Source of the DNA: Bacteroidales bacterium | GTDB lineage: Bacteria > Bacteroidota > Bacteroidia > Bacteroidales > JAAYJT01 | DNA length: 64,000 bases | Direction: 5' to 3' | Assembly: GCA_014860575.1 (NCBI GenBank) | Contig: JACZJK010000016.1 | Span: 124,001 to 188,000 of the forward strand | In this document: positions 1 through 10,315 of the stretch, piece after piece | How positions within the stretch are numbered: position 1 is the first letter of the stretch | How the letters are laid out: every line of letters begins with the position of its first letter | Notes under the pieces: generated by a model | What the model was told of the DNA's origin: nothing | The model's database searches: none | Seen by the model: the letters and a program-made list of their open reading frames with translations, nothing else | Program-made: the position numbers and the translations under genes

Positions 1-68
1 AATTACACCCGATGGAGTTTTTGGGATATTCTGAACAATAACTCAACGGAATCATAAAAAACAGATGA

Positions 69-1535
69 ATGATTGAAGAGGTTCTGAAAATACACGATAA
101 GTTTTCAATTGAGATAAAACTTGGGTTCATTGCCAGGAAAAAAATGAAGGTAAGTGATTTTGCCTGCAATACCTGGATGTTTATTCCCAACAGCCTTGAT
201 GTAAATCAAGCCACCCTTTCTAAAATGGATTTCTACCGGATGATAAAATCCAATATCAGGCTTATCACTCCTGTTTTTCTTCTGCGCGATATTGCTGACG
301 CCAATGGCTCTCCGTTCAAATTTCTTGAGCAATCATTTGTTAATCTTGCTTCATCGCCCACAAGATCAAAAACGGCTGAGTATGAGTATCAGATTAAAAT
401 GTTTTTGTCCATTCTCAAAAGTGCCATCCGAAACGAGATAAACCATATCAGCGGCAACAACATCCATGACGACCTGGCCTTTCTCATTGATAATTATACT
501 AGCAATATCTACAAGATTGCTGAGAATTACAGGAACCTGCGCAGGATCATTAATGTGCCAACAGTTACAAAAGAGGTGCTTAATTATTATTTGTTTGGCG
601 ACGAATTCATGAGCAACCTCATTGAACAGCACACATTTACACTTATCAGCGAATTGGAGAAAAACACGAATGTTAAAAAAGGGTCCTATCAACAACTTTC
701 TTCACTTATCAGTAAAGAAATCGCTTATAAAAAAGAAAAGGGCTACCTGGTAGTTGAAAAGAACAGCCCGGATAAAAACAAGGATTTGGTATTCCGCCTG
801 GGTTTGCTGAAAAAATATGCCGAAAACGAATTGTTTCTGAATGCCGATAGAAAAAGGGATGGCGCTATTGCCGAGCAGGTTTATTATAGCCTTGCGGCGG
901 GTTTATCAATGATCTTTGCCACAGCAATTGCGTTTTCATTTCAGCAACGGTATGGTAGTCTGACCATGCCCTTTTTTGTCGCCCTCGTGATTAGCTATAT
1001 GTTGAAAGACCGGATTAAAGACCTGAGCAGGTTTTATTTTGCCCATAAATTAGGCCGGAGGCATTTTGATCAAAAAACACAGATAACATTAAACGAAAAC
1101 GAAATTGGCTGGAGTAAAGAAGCCATGGATTTTATTTCAGAAACCAAAGTGCCTGAGGAAGTGATGCGCATGCGGGCCCGTTCAGCAATTCTGGAAGCCA
1201 ATAACAGGAACAATATGGAAAAGATCATTTTGTACCGGAAATTGGTGAGGTTAAACCGCGAAGCCCTTGATCGAAGCAGCAAGTTTGCCACCTCCGGCAT
1301 GAATGAAATCATCCGCATAAATTTTTCAGGCTTTATCAATAAAATGGACGACCCGATTGTTCCTGTTTATATGCAAGGCGAGGATGGCGGCAAAAGATAT
1401 GAAATTGTTAAAGGTGAGAAAATCTATTACGTGAACCTGATCATGCAGCTTAAGAGCGAGGATCAAATGGAATACCACCGTTATCGCATTGCCCTGAACC
1501 GTAAAGGGATCAGGAACATAGAATCCTTTCAGTAA
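69..1535 (+). CDS. Hypothetical protein with two central membrane segments
   Basis: I do not recognise this 488-residue protein as a named family. It has no signal peptide. The first ~260 residues look soluble and mainly helical, with many Asn, Lys and Glu. Two hydrophobic stretches at about residues 272-291 and 299-313 could form a membrane hairpin, and a basic soluble tail of ~170 residues follows. The likely topology is therefore two cytoplasmic domains around a short membrane hairpin. It ends 22 bases before the next gene, a secreted protein on the same strand, so they may be cotranscribed. The ATG at 69 is used because an ATG four bases upstream is out of frame and closes at once. No catalytic motif is visible. 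That the gene is real rests on length and ordinary codon use. Confidence 0.8.
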   Translation: MIEEVLKIHDKFSIEIKLGFIARKKMKVSDFACNTWMFIPNSLDVNQATLSKMDFYRMIKSNIRLITPVFLLRDIADANGSPFKFLEQSFVNLASSPTRSKTAEYEYQIKMFLSILKSAIRNEINHISGNNIHDDLAFLIDNYTSNIYKIAENYRNLRRIINVPTVTKEVLNYYLFGDEFMSNLIEQHTFTLISELEKNTNVKKGSYQQLSSLISKEIAYKKEKGYLVVEKNSPDKNKDLVFRLGLLKKYAENELFLNADRKRDGAIAEQVYYSLAAGLSMIFATAIAFSFQQRYGSLTMPFFVALVISYMLKDRIKDLSRFYFAHKLGRRHFDQKTQITLNENEIGWSKEAMDFISETKVPEEVMRMRARSAILEANNRNNMEKIILYRKLVRLNREALDRSSKFATSGMNEIIRINFSGFINKMDDPIVPVYMQGEDGGKRYEIVKGEKIYYVNLIMQLKSEDQMEYHRYRIALNRKGIRNIESFQ

Positions 1536-1557
1536 TTTTAATGTGAACCATGATACC

Positions 1558-2757
1558 ATGAACCTTATGATAAAACCGCTTACGCTCCTGATCCTGCTTT
1601 TATTTGCCCTGCCCGAATCCCAAACACAGGTGAAGGAAGCCATGAAACTGTGCGAACACAACGCTTTTTCAACAGCCAATCCCAAAAGTCAGTCCTATAC
1701 AATTGATCTCAGGACCATCACAAGGCTACCCGCATCGCTTTATGAAAGCTCTGGGATTGTGGTCAGCAATGAAAACCGGATATGGTCGCACCAAGATTCG
1801 GGCAATGAAAACATGCTGTATTGCTTTGATACCACTGGCAGCATAATCCGCACGCTTGTGATTTCAAATGCGCAAAATATTGATTGGGAAGATCTTGCTA
1901 TTGATGATCAGAACCGGATTTACATTAACGATGCAGGCAATAACAACAACAACCGAACCGATCTTGTGATTTACCGCATCCCCGATCCCGAAACTTTCAC
2001 GGGCAGTTTTGTCAATGCTGAGATCATCAGCTTTACATTTGAAGATCAAACCCAATTCCCACCCCCTCAGTCAAACCTCAATTTCGATATTGAAGGGCTC
2101 ATCTGGCATGACGACTCATTGTTTCTTTTCACGAAAAACCGCAGTGTTCCGCAAAATGGCTATTGCAAGATGTATAAGCTTCCATCTGAACCTGGAACAT
2201 ATACTGCTATTTTGCTGGATTCCGTTTATTTGGGAAATACCAATGCCATGGCCCGTGTCACAGCCGCTGATATTCTTGCTGAAACAGGAGAATTGGTTTT
2301 ACTTACCGAAACCAGAATTGTTTCTTTTACCAACTATACCGGCAACAGGTTTTTTAATGGTGAAATGCTTGAATATGTTTTCACATACGCACCCGGACAA
2401 AATGAAGGCCTGGCGTTCATAACGCCAAACAGACTGTACATGACCCAGGAAGGAACAGGAGGAATTCCAGGATTTTTATACGAGATTGTTATGCCAATCA
2501 CCGGCATACCGGATGGTCCAACCGGTCAGTTGAAGTTTAATGTTTTTCCAAACCCAGCCAGGGATATTCTCAGCATTAGCAGTTATTTTTCTGATCCGGC
2601 CTTGCTGGAGCTTTACGATATTCACGGCAAGCTCTTATATCAATCCGAAATAGGCAGCAGCCGTCAGCTTGATGTTTCCGGCTTTGAACCTGGAGTCATT
2701 TGCGTCAGGCTCACCGGAGATAATCAGTATTTTACAAGAAAGATTGTTAAATTGTGA
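1558..2757 (+). CDS. Secreted protein with T9SS type A sorting domain, beta-propeller-like
   Basis: This is a secreted cargo protein of the type IX secretion system. The signal peptide is a run of Leu within the first ~20 residues, ending near a Gln-rich cleavage region. The middle ~300 residues have repeated short strands with Asn/Asp-rich turns (for example DWEDLAID and FDIEGL), as in secreted beta-propellers or esterase-like repeats; no catalytic residues can be assigned. The last ~75 residues form a classic type A sorting domain: an FPNPA start, an LYDIHGK strand and a final RKIVKL. The open frame reaches a GTG at 1543, but the ATG at 1558 (or 1567) gives a better signal peptide. The cargo status is firm; the function is not. 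Confidence 0.82.
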   Translation: MNLMIKPLTLLILLLFALPESQTQVKEAMKLCEHNAFSTANPKSQSYTIDLRTITRLPASLYESSGIVVSNENRIWSHQDSGNENMLYCFDTTGSIIRTLVISNAQNIDWEDLAIDDQNRIYINDAGNNNNNRTDLVIYRIPDPETFTGSFVNAEIISFTFEDQTQFPPPQSNLNFDIEGLIWHDDSLFLFTKNRSVPQNGYCKMYKLPSEPGTYTAILLDSVYLGNTNAMARVTAADILAETGELVLLTETRIVSFTNYTGNRFFNGEMLEYVFTYAPGQNEGLAFITPNRLYMTQEGTGGIPGFLYEIVMPITGIPDGPTGQLKFNVFPNPARDILSISSYFSDPALLELYDIHGKLLYQSEIGSSRQLDVSGFEPGVICVRLTGDNQYFTRKIVKL

Positions 2758-2942
2758 TGCAGGGCTGAATAAAGGATCATATTCATTCAATCTGTTTAAA
2801 ACTCCTGTTAAATATTAACATTCAGGTAATGGCTCATCGGTTTATAATGTGTTATTTTGCATAAAAATAGGCTTGAGCAAGCAAGTCATTCTCAAAATAA
2901 AACATATCATTTTAAAATATTAATAACCAATAATTTAATATC

Positions 2943-5900
2943 ATGAGAAAAAAGGTGCTACTTTTCAACAAGATCACATTTATTGCATTTATTCTTTTGC
3001 TGGGCAGCAATATTGCCAAGAGCCAGCAACTGCTTTATTATTGGAATTTTAATGACAATGTTCCCCCTACAAATGCCAACTGGGCTCAACCCATTCCTTC
3101 TCAGATTGGTGGTGCTCAGATTAGCTACACTTTTACCGAAGCATTTTCCTTTGCTGGGACAACCTTCAATGGCATTGAAGGTGAGGTAAATGGTGGAAGC
3201 TTATCCCCGCGCGGTGGTGTTGATAATATTAATAATGGTGAGTCTTTTACGATGTCAATTCCTACCACGAGTTACGAGAATATAGGATTATCATATGCCA
3301 CCCGAAGGACATCCACCGGTTTTACTACACAGGAAGTTCAATATACTACCAATGGCAGCACCTGGCAAACGAAACAAATAATTGATATCTCTGGCTTTGA
3401 TAACAATTGGTTGGCAAACCAAGTGATTACATTAGATTTTACCGGAGATGCCGGCGTAAACAACAATCCGAATTTTGCTATACGGATTATTGTTACCGGA
3501 TCTACATCTTCTGCTGGTAACAATCGTTTTGACAATATCAAAATAACCGGCTTGCAACCTGGTGCAGTTCTCCCCCCGGCTAACCTCAATGCCGAAGCCG
3601 TCAGCACTTCACAAATTAGCCTTGACTGGGATTTGAACAGCAACAACAACGATGTACTGCTGGCATGGTCAGCCGATGGTGTTTTTGGCAATCCTACCGG
3701 TACTTACTCCGTTGGCGCTCCGATTACAGGTGGCGGCACTGTGCTTTATTTTGGATCGGCTACATCCATCAACCATTCCGGTCTTGCTGCCGGCACAACC
3801 TATTATTACAAAGCCTGGTCGAAATCAGGCAGCGATTATTCAACTGGAATAACAGCCAGCGAAACCACCTTCCCTGATCCGGCCACCACTACCCTGCCCT
3901 ATACTGAAACTTTTGACGCTGATCTGGGCAACTGTTATGTTTACAGTGTTTCCGGACCCACTAAATTCTGGAATTATGCAACCTTCAGTGGCAATGGTTT
4001 TGCACAATCGAATGGTTTCAATTCAGGCGATCTTGAAGAAGACTGGCTGATCCTGCCAGGCATAAATCTTAATGATTATATCAATGAAGTACTCACCTTT
4101 GAAACATGGTGGAGATACGGAACCGACGATGTGAATAATTATCTTAAACTTTTTTATTCAGCAAATTATCCCGGAACAGGCGATCCGACATCTGCAACCT
4201 GGACAGAACTTGCGTTCATTCAGCCAGCAATTGAACAAACATGGACAGGATCAGGTAATATTGATTTGTCTGGAATCAGTGGTTCCATGGTTTATATTGG
4301 TCTCAAATACAGATACGAATCCGGCAGCTATAGGTGGTGGGAAGTAGATAATCTCTCTGTCACCGGAATTCCTAGCGGATCGACTGCCACTAAACTGAGT
4401 GTTTCTGACGTAAACAATGGTACTTCTCCTTCGGTGCTTACACCTTTTGAAGTAACCGTTACAGCCTTAAACGACAGCAACATGCCCGCTGCAGTCAATG
4501 CTGATACACCGGTGACTTTATCGCTGGCAAGCGGAACCGGAGCGCTCGGAGGAGCACTGGGTGGAGTCATTCCGCAAGGCGAAACCAGCGTTACACTTGC
4601 AACAGTTACCTACAATATTGCTGAAACCGGTGTTTCAATCAGTGCTTCCGCTACAGGCCTTACTTCAGGAACCAGCGCTCCATTTGAGGTTCTGTCTGCG
4701 GCTAACCATCTGGCATTTGTAAATGTTCCTGCCTATGGACAAATCAGTTCTCCAGTTACACCTTTTACCGTTGAAGCGCGCCGGGCAAACAATACACTTG
4801 ATCTTAACTTTACCGGAAACATTACCCTGTCAAAAGCAAGTGGTCCGGGAACCATAACCGGAACTCTTGTTTTACCGGCGGTGGCAGGTGTTGTTGAGTT
4901 CAGCGATATTGAATTTGATCAGGCGGGAACTTATACATTGCAGGCTGCTTCGGGAAGTTTAACCAGCGCCACAAGTACTGCATTGGTTATTTTGGGTGAA
5001 CCCCAGGTTGTAGCAGAAATCTTACCACAATACATAATGGGCAATAACCCTGGCAACAACAGGCTTCCCTTTGCTTTCCGGGCAACTTTCAGTAACCTGA
5101 TACCCAATGCTATCTATAAATACATTAATCAGGCTGTTATTAATACCGACGAGCCGACCTCAGCCGGTGCCGGAAATGCCATTTATGTTACCACAAGTGG
5201 TGATTTTATCCGGTCAACAGGAACGAGTTTTACCAATCCCGATCAGCATTACGAATTTACTACCAATGCAAGTGGCACTTTTACCGGATGGTTTGTTACG
5301 GAGCCCACAGGAAATGCTAGGTTCACACCAGGCAACCAGGTATTTATGCGTATCAGGTTGAACAATGGTGCAGGCGGAACTTCAGCAGCCCATTACCTGA
5401 CAATTGCAGAATCTGTTACTGTGCTTGGACTGGGAACCGAAAATGATGCGTTACAGGGCTCTGGTGTTTACGGCAAGCATTTCTCAACAGGCAAGAACTT
5501 CGCATTACTTTACGATAATATTGCAGGAACAGGCAGGCCACTTTCCGCTTCATTTATCGAAAATGACGGAACCACCGGGGGTACTGCATACCCAATATTC
5601 TATCAGAATCATGTTGATGGCCTCGAAGGCTCATGGGGCGCTTTGATTCCCAATCAGCTGGTCAATGGCCTTCGCCGCGTTGAAATCCGCGACAGGACAA
5701 GTGGAAGTATTATTGCCGGATCTGCTACCGTTGCGAATGGTATCTGGCCTTATGGTTCTAATACTGTGAACCCAACAACTGGCACTACCGGATTGCTTAT
5801 CACACCCTGGCCTAATTTTGTTGCCAGCGCTGTTAATGTGGCTCCGGGAACTACAGTTACATTTACAGATCTCACATTGGGATCACCAACTGCCTGGAAC

Positions 5901-6815
5901 TGGGAATTTATTGGGGGAACACCAAGTTCCTCTTCGCTGCAAAATCCATCCGTTATATATTATAATACCGGTGAGTTTGATGTGACCCTGGAAATAACCA
6001 CAGAATTCGGAACCGAAGTTATCTCCAAGACCGAATACATCAATGTGAACCCCTTGCCCTGGCCCGAATTCTCAGGAACACCCACCGTTGTACCCATTGG
6101 CGAAGGCGTTACATTTACCGATATGAGTACGGGCGATCCAACTTCATGGTCATGGACTTTTGAAGGAGGCACACCGGCCACTTTTAACGGACAAACTCCG
6201 CCTGCAGTGACCTATAGCACACCCGGCCAATACGATGTTACCCTCGTAGTTTCGAACCAATGGGGTTCAAACGACATTACCAAAACTGATTATATCACTA
6301 CTGGATTCCCACCTGTGGTTGACTTTTCGGCAAATACTACCAATATCATCGAAGGACAGACGGTAATTTTCAGCGATCTTACGCAACATGACCCAACCAC
6401 CTGGGCTTGGGAGTTTGAAGGTGGAATACCGGCAACTTCTGCGAACCAAAATCCTCAGGTTGTGTATAATGCTCCCGGAAGTTTTTCAGTGACACTTACC
6501 GCAACCAACCAATTTGGCGAAGACATGTTGACCAAAACCACGTACATTGTGGTAAATCCTGTTGGGATCAGCAATCCGGAGGTGCCTCAATTAGTGCTTT
6601 GGCCAAACCCAGGCAGCGGTCTTTTCAACATAAGTTTACCGCAAGCAGGAATGGTAGTAAAAATTTACAATCTCACAGGGCAGATGTTGATGCAAACAAT
6701 CTTAAACAAAGGAATCAGAGAATTAAATATTAGCCATTTAGATAAGGGAGTTTACATTATTGAGGGTGCTGCAACCGATGGTTTCATTGCCAGAACCAAA
6801 CTACTGCTTCAATAG
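2943..6815 (+). CDS. Large multidomain surface protein: anchor-J, Fn3, three PKD domains, T9SS sorting domain
   Basis: This 1290-residue protein has a signal peptide (about residues 1-27). Next comes a beta-sandwich module starting LLYYWNFNDN, a fibronectin-III-like domain (about 213-305) and a choice-of-anchor-J / cleaved-adhesin module (about 318-475) with the motif EEDWLILPG. Long Ig-like linkers follow, then three PKD repeats (about 955-1205), each with a TFTD-type strand and a W-W core. It ends with a type A sorting domain (WPNPGSG ... RTKLLLQ). It would be exported by T9SS and displayed or released, probably for adhesion or polymer binding; no enzyme domain is visible. Its first ~475 residues closely match the next gene, so the two arose by duplication, with a ~730-residue insertion or deletion between them. 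Confidence 0.9.
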   Translation: MRKKVLLFNKITFIAFILLLGSNIAKSQQLLYYWNFNDNVPPTNANWAQPIPSQIGGAQISYTFTEAFSFAGTTFNGIEGEVNGGSLSPRGGVDNINNGESFTMSIPTTSYENIGLSYATRRTSTGFTTQEVQYTTNGSTWQTKQIIDISGFDNNWLANQVITLDFTGDAGVNNNPNFAIRIIVTGSTSSAGNNRFDNIKITGLQPGAVLPPANLNAEAVSTSQISLDWDLNSNNNDVLLAWSADGVFGNPTGTYSVGAPITGGGTVLYFGSATSINHSGLAAGTTYYYKAWSKSGSDYSTGITASETTFPDPATTTLPYTETFDADLGNCYVYSVSGPTKFWNYATFSGNGFAQSNGFNSGDLEEDWLILPGINLNDYINEVLTFETWWRYGTDDVNNYLKLFYSANYPGTGDPTSATWTELAFIQPAIEQTWTGSGNIDLSGISGSMVYIGLKYRYESGSYRWWEVDNLSVTGIPSGSTATKLSVSDVNNGTSPSVLTPFEVTVTALNDSNMPAAVNADTPVTLSLASGTGALGGALGGVIPQGETSVTLATVTYNIAETGVSISASATGLTSGTSAPFEVLSAANHLAFVNVPAYGQISSPVTPFTVEARRANNTLDLNFTGNITLSKASGPGTITGTLVLPAVAGVVEFSDIEFDQAGTYTLQAASGSLTSATSTALVILGEPQVVAEILPQYIMGNNPGNNRLPFAFRATFSNLIPNAIYKYINQAVINTDEPTSAGAGNAIYVTTSGDFIRSTGTSFTNPDQHYEFTTNASGTFTGWFVTEPTGNARFTPGNQVFMRIRLNNGAGGTSAAHYLTIAESVTVLGLGTENDALQGSGVYGKHFSTGKNFALLYDNIAGTGRPLSASFIENDGTTGGTAYPIFYQNHVDGLEGSWGALIPNQLVNGLRRVEIRDRTSGSIIAGSATVANGIWPYGSNTVNPTTGTTGLLITPWPNFVASAVNVAPGTTVTFTDLTLGSPTAWNWEFIGGTPSSSSLQNPSVIYYNTGEFDVTLEITTEFGTEVISKTEYINVNPLPWPEFSGTPTVVPIGEGVTFTDMSTGDPTSWSWTFEGGTPATFNGQTPPAVTYSTPGQYDVTLVVSNQWGSNDITKTDYITTGFPPVVDFSANTTNIIEGQTVIFSDLTQHDPTTWAWEFEGGIPATSANQNPQVVYNAPGSFSVTLTATNQFGEDMLTKTTYIVVNPVGISNPEVPQLVLWPNPGSGLFNISLPQAGMVVKIYNLTGQMLMQTILNKGIRELNISHLDKGVYIIEGAATDGFIARTKLLLQ

Positions 6816-6977
6816 TGAGTTCTTAACCAGCATTAAAATTCAATTCCGGCAAATGTTTTTTGAGCAAATGCCGGGATTGTAAATATAATTCGTGGTACAA
6901 AAATTGTTGCTTAAAACTGCTACTTTTATGCTTTAATTTTAAAGAAAAATCTTTTTACGAACCAAAATAATTTAATC

Positions 6978-8669
6978 ATGATTAAAAACTTACATTCAAT
7001 TTTTAGCGCATTGGCAATCACACTATTGTTAGTGTTTGCAACCAATGCTTTGCATGCACAAACGCTGCTTTATTACTGGAACTTTAACGACAATGTTCCG
7101 GCAACTGACGAAAACTGGACTCAGCCCATAATGTCGCAAATTGGCGATGCAGAAATAAGCTACACATTTACTGAAGCATATTCATTTAGTGGAACTACCA
7201 TCAATGGAATAGAAGGTGAAGTAAATGGTGGAAGTTTTGCCCCTCGTGGTGGCGTTGATGTTGTAAACAATGGAGCTTATTTTACAATCACAGCCCCAAC
7301 AACAGGTTATCAGGACATCATCCTCACCTATCCCACGAGGCGTACTTCCACAGGTTTCCATACTCAGGAAATACAATATACTATTGATGGTACCAACTGG
7401 CTGCCCAAGGAGAGTATTGATATTTCGTTATTTGTTAGCAATTGGGTAGAAGGGCAGGTAATAAACGTTAATTTCAGTGGGGTTGCCGGTGTTGACGACA
7501 ATCCGGATTTTGCTATCCGGGTAATTCTGACCGGAGCAGGCACTTCTGCTGGAAATAACAGGATTGATAATATCAAGGTGACTGGTTCGCAGCCAGGCGC
7601 TGTATCACCACCAGCAAATTTTTCAGCCGCCACGGTGAGCGTTTCGCAAATTGACCTTAACTGGGTATTAAACAGCAATAACAACCCGGTTCTCATCGCC
7701 TGGTCAGCCGATGGTGTATTTGGAAACCCCAGCGGTTCTTACGATATTGATGACCCAATTACGGGCGGTGGCACTGTGATCTACATGGGTGCGGCAACAA
7801 GCTTTTCACACGAAGACCTTAGTGCTGGAACCCCATATTATTACAAAGCCTGGTCTCAGCAAGGAAGTGATTATTCAGCGGGAGTAACAGCACAGGCAAC
7901 TACCACACCATTGCCGGCGGTTACTGCTTTACCGTATAATGAAGTTTTTGAAGCCGATTTAGGCGATAGCTATGTTTACAGCGTTTCGGGGCCTACCAAA
8001 TTATGGAATTTTGCAATTTATGAAGACAATGGCTATGCACAGATCAATGGCTTCAATTCAGGTGATGTTGAAGAAGACTGGCTCATTCTGCCAGGAGTAA
8101 ACTTCGATGACTACGAAAACGAAGTTATGACTTTTGATACATGGTGGCGCTATGGAGAAGATGATGACAACAATTACCTTAAACTTTTCTATTCTACCGA
8201 TTATCCGGGAACTGGTAATCCTGCCACGTCAACATGGACAGAACTTGCATTTACAAAGCCAACTGCTGAGGATACCTGGGCTTCATCGGGACAAATTGAC
8301 CTCACCGGAATTACCGGCGAAATGGTTTATATTGGATTTAAGTACCGCTATGAAGCCGGAAAATACAAATGGTGGCAGGTGGATGATATTTCTGTTCTTG
8401 GCGATCCAACAGGTATTGACGATGGGCCGGCAGCTTCATTATTACAAATCGGGCCTAACCCAACATCAGGAAGGGTTACGCTAATGTTGCCAGAAACCAA
8501 CCAGAAAATATTGGTTTACAACATAACAGGAAATGTGGTTCTTGAAACTACGAATTTGGAAAAGAGTTTCGAGCTTAACATGGGATCACACAGTAAGGGA
8601 ATTTATATCATAAAAGTAATTTCGGCTGATGGCGTAAGATCGTCACATTCAAAATTGATTGTACAATAG
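6978..8669 (+). CDS. T9SS-exported surface protein, short paralogue of the upstream gene
   Basis: This 563-residue secreted protein has the same N-terminal plan as its neighbour: a signal peptide (1-27), the LLYYWNFNDN beta-sandwich, a fibronectin-III-like domain and an anchor-J module carrying EEDWLILPG. It then goes straight to a type A sorting domain (IGPNPTSG ... HSKLIVQ), without the PKD repeats. It is best read as the minimal version of the longer protein. The 162-bp gap to the upstream gene is AT-rich and contains a weak CCGGCA/TGCCGG hairpin (6846-6874), so the genes may be transcribed separately. The binding target is unknown. The residues shared with the longer protein probably mark the functional binding module. 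Confidence 0.9.
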   Translation: MIKNLHSIFSALAITLLLVFATNALHAQTLLYYWNFNDNVPATDENWTQPIMSQIGDAEISYTFTEAYSFSGTTINGIEGEVNGGSFAPRGGVDVVNNGAYFTITAPTTGYQDIILTYPTRRTSTGFHTQEIQYTIDGTNWLPKESIDISLFVSNWVEGQVINVNFSGVAGVDDNPDFAIRVILTGAGTSAGNNRIDNIKVTGSQPGAVSPPANFSAATVSVSQIDLNWVLNSNNNPVLIAWSADGVFGNPSGSYDIDDPITGGGTVIYMGAATSFSHEDLSAGTPYYYKAWSQQGSDYSAGVTAQATTTPLPAVTALPYNEVFEADLGDSYVYSVSGPTKLWNFAIYEDNGYAQINGFNSGDVEEDWLILPGVNFDDYENEVMTFDTWWRYGEDDDNNYLKLFYSTDYPGTGNPATSTWTELAFTKPTAEDTWASSGQIDLTGITGEMVYIGFKYRYEAGKYKWWQVDDISVLGDPTGIDDGPAASLLQIGPNPTSGRVTLMLPETNQKILVYNITGNVVLETTNLEKSFELNMGSHSKGIYIIKVISADGVRSSHSKLIVQ

Positions 8670-8750
8670 CGTCTGTTCGATCCCGATAATAAGCTGCGGC
8701 AAAAATCATAATTTATCCTTTGTCAGGTATATTTTTATGATCTTTGCCGC

Positions 8751-9362
8751 ATGGCTTTTTACTCCCGTACCACAGCACAGCTGAATCATTTTATACGCAA
8801 GTACCAGTTACAGGCGCTACGCGAGGTGTTGATCTTTTCGGTCATAACCATAAGCTTCCATTATTTGTTCCGGGCTTTTTCCGGTACAATTATGAGTACA
8901 TGGCCAATTCCTGACATTTCAGGATTCACAGTTGATTTGCTTTTTAAGAACAGTTTGTGGTTTAATGTTAACGTTCTTGGAATGGACATTACAACGGTTG
9001 ATACAACCTTCTTTTTTAGTGATAAAGGATATATTCACATCAACCATTCCTGTTCCGCCGTTAAACAATTCCTGCAATGGCTGGTGCTGATGATACTTTA
9101 CCCCGGTCCGTGGAAACACAAATTATGGTTTATTCCGGCAGGTATTGTGGTGCTTCACTTTACCAATATTTTCAGGATCGTTGGCTTATCGGTAGTTTTA
9201 TTACAATGGCCTGAATATTGGGATTGGAGCCACGATTGGGTTTTCCGTCCGTTTTTCTATGTGGTGATTTTTGCTATGTGGGTATTCTGGGTTGAGCGCT
9301 TCTCAAAAAGAAGCCTGAAAAAACAAACAGCCGGGGCAGGAAATTTACCGCAAGGTGAATGA
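8751..9362 (+). CDS. Exosortase/archaeosortase-family membrane transpeptidase
   Basis: This 203-residue polytopic membrane protein carries the three conserved residues of the exosortase/archaeosortase family in the expected order: Cys101 in HSCSAVKQF, Arg142 in NIFRIVGL and His161 in SHDWVFRPF, each at a membrane-helix boundary. In known systems this triad cleaves C-terminal sorting signals (PEP-CTERM type) and may attach the protein to a carbohydrate or lipid. The size fits the short Bacteroidota exosortases rather than the ~280-residue EpsH type. No protein in the window has an obvious PEP-CTERM tail; the adjacent surface proteins carry T9SS signals instead, so the substrate is not evident. 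Its 3' end overlaps the convergent gene by 18 bases. Family assignment is confident; the exact subfamily is not. Confidence 0.85.
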   Translation: MAFYSRTTAQLNHFIRKYQLQALREVLIFSVITISFHYLFRAFSGTIMSTWPIPDISGFTVDLLFKNSLWFNVNVLGMDITTVDTTFFFSDKGYIHINHSCSAVKQFLQWLVLMILYPGPWKHKLWFIPAGIVVLHFTNIFRIVGLSVVLLQWPEYWDWSHDWVFRPFFYVVIFAMWVFWVERFSKRSLKKQTAGAGNLPQGE

Positions 9363-10256
9363 CGTTTGCCCGATTTCACTGTCGTCGGCAAAAATGGTCA
9401 CCACATAAGTTCCTGCCATCATGGGTTCCTGGTTATTACGATTGATCCAGTTGGTGCAAATTTCAATCTCTTCATTTTGGTAGTCAACTTCCCGGTTCAG
9501 GGAATACTGCATCACATTGCCTTTGTAGATAAATGAATAATCATCACCCAATCCGGCAACAAGAATCAGGTTATCGGGTTGTGCAATTCTTACATATACT
9601 TCTCTTTTACCAGCAGGGGTAAGCCCGTTTGCAGCCAGTGAGTAACAAACCCTAACCAAATCCACCCGCCTTGCACGGTCAGTTTCAACTTGTTTGCCGC
9701 CTATTCCACGAATATTCAGTGGTGTTGCTGTAATGTTAAAAGCCCTTAAAACGGCTGCTACTTCCACTTGCTCAGTAAGTATTTCTTTGTCTTTCTGTAG
9801 TTCCTGGGTTAGCATTTTTTCACGCTCAAAATTTGCCCTTATGGTAACGTTCTCGGTTTTTAATTCTCGGTTTTCGGTATAGAGTGAATCCATCTGGCGC
9901 AGGTAGCCTTGTGAGATGCTGCGTAGTTGTTCCAGTTTGCGTTGCACCTTTACATATTCCCATTCAGTATCAAGCAAGCGTTTGATTTCGCTGGCGTTGG
10001 CCAGTATAAGGCTGTCTTTCTGATTTAATACTTCAGTGAGGTTACCAAATTCAAGTTTCACATTTTCGTGTTCGATGAGGAGGGAATCAAGCTCATATTG
10101 AAATGCGGTACGCTGAATTTCTTTCTCTGTCGCAAGTTGGGTGAGTTTGCTTGTGTTCACAAAGAGTAAGATGCCAAGCACAACAGCCAATAAGGCAAGA
10201 ATTATGATAATTATCAGCGATAACCACGACGATCTTTTGTTTTCAGTTGCTTCCAT
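9345..10256 (-). CDS. Membrane-anchored coiled-coil protein, function unknown
   Basis: This 303-residue protein has a single N-terminal membrane anchor (about residues 11-33, rich in Ile/Leu) after a short basic head. A long coiled coil follows (about 36-165) with heptad Leu/Glu/Lys patterning. A C-terminal globular beta domain of ~135 residues contains ITATPLNIRGIGGKQ and ends in TSFTLR. Proteins with this plan occur widely in Bacteroidota without an assigned function. I see no enzyme motif; a periplasmic spacer or scaffold role is plausible. A TATCTTTG box about 60 bases upstream suggests its own promoter. The last 18 bases overlap the convergent exosortase gene, so the two transcripts would be antisense at their ends. 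Confidence 0.8.
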   Translation of the reverse strand: MEATENKRSSWLSLIIIIILALLAVVLGILLFVNTSKLTQLATEKEIQRTAFQYELDSLLIEHENVKLEFGNLTEVLNQKDSLILANASEIKRLLDTEWEYVKVQRKLEQLRSISQGYLRQMDSLYTENRELKTENVTIRANFEREKMLTQELQKDKEILTEQVEVAAVLRAFNITATPLNIRGIGGKQVETDRARRVDLVRVCYSLAANGLTPAGKREVYVRIAQPDNLILVAGLGDDYSFIYKGNVMQYSLNREVDYQNEEIEICTNWINRNNQEPMMAGTYVVTIFADDSEIGQTSFTLR

Positions 10257-10315
10257 ATACTACTTATGATTGATGATGATTATAGGAAAATAAACCTAAT
10301 TATTGTTGGTTCGTG

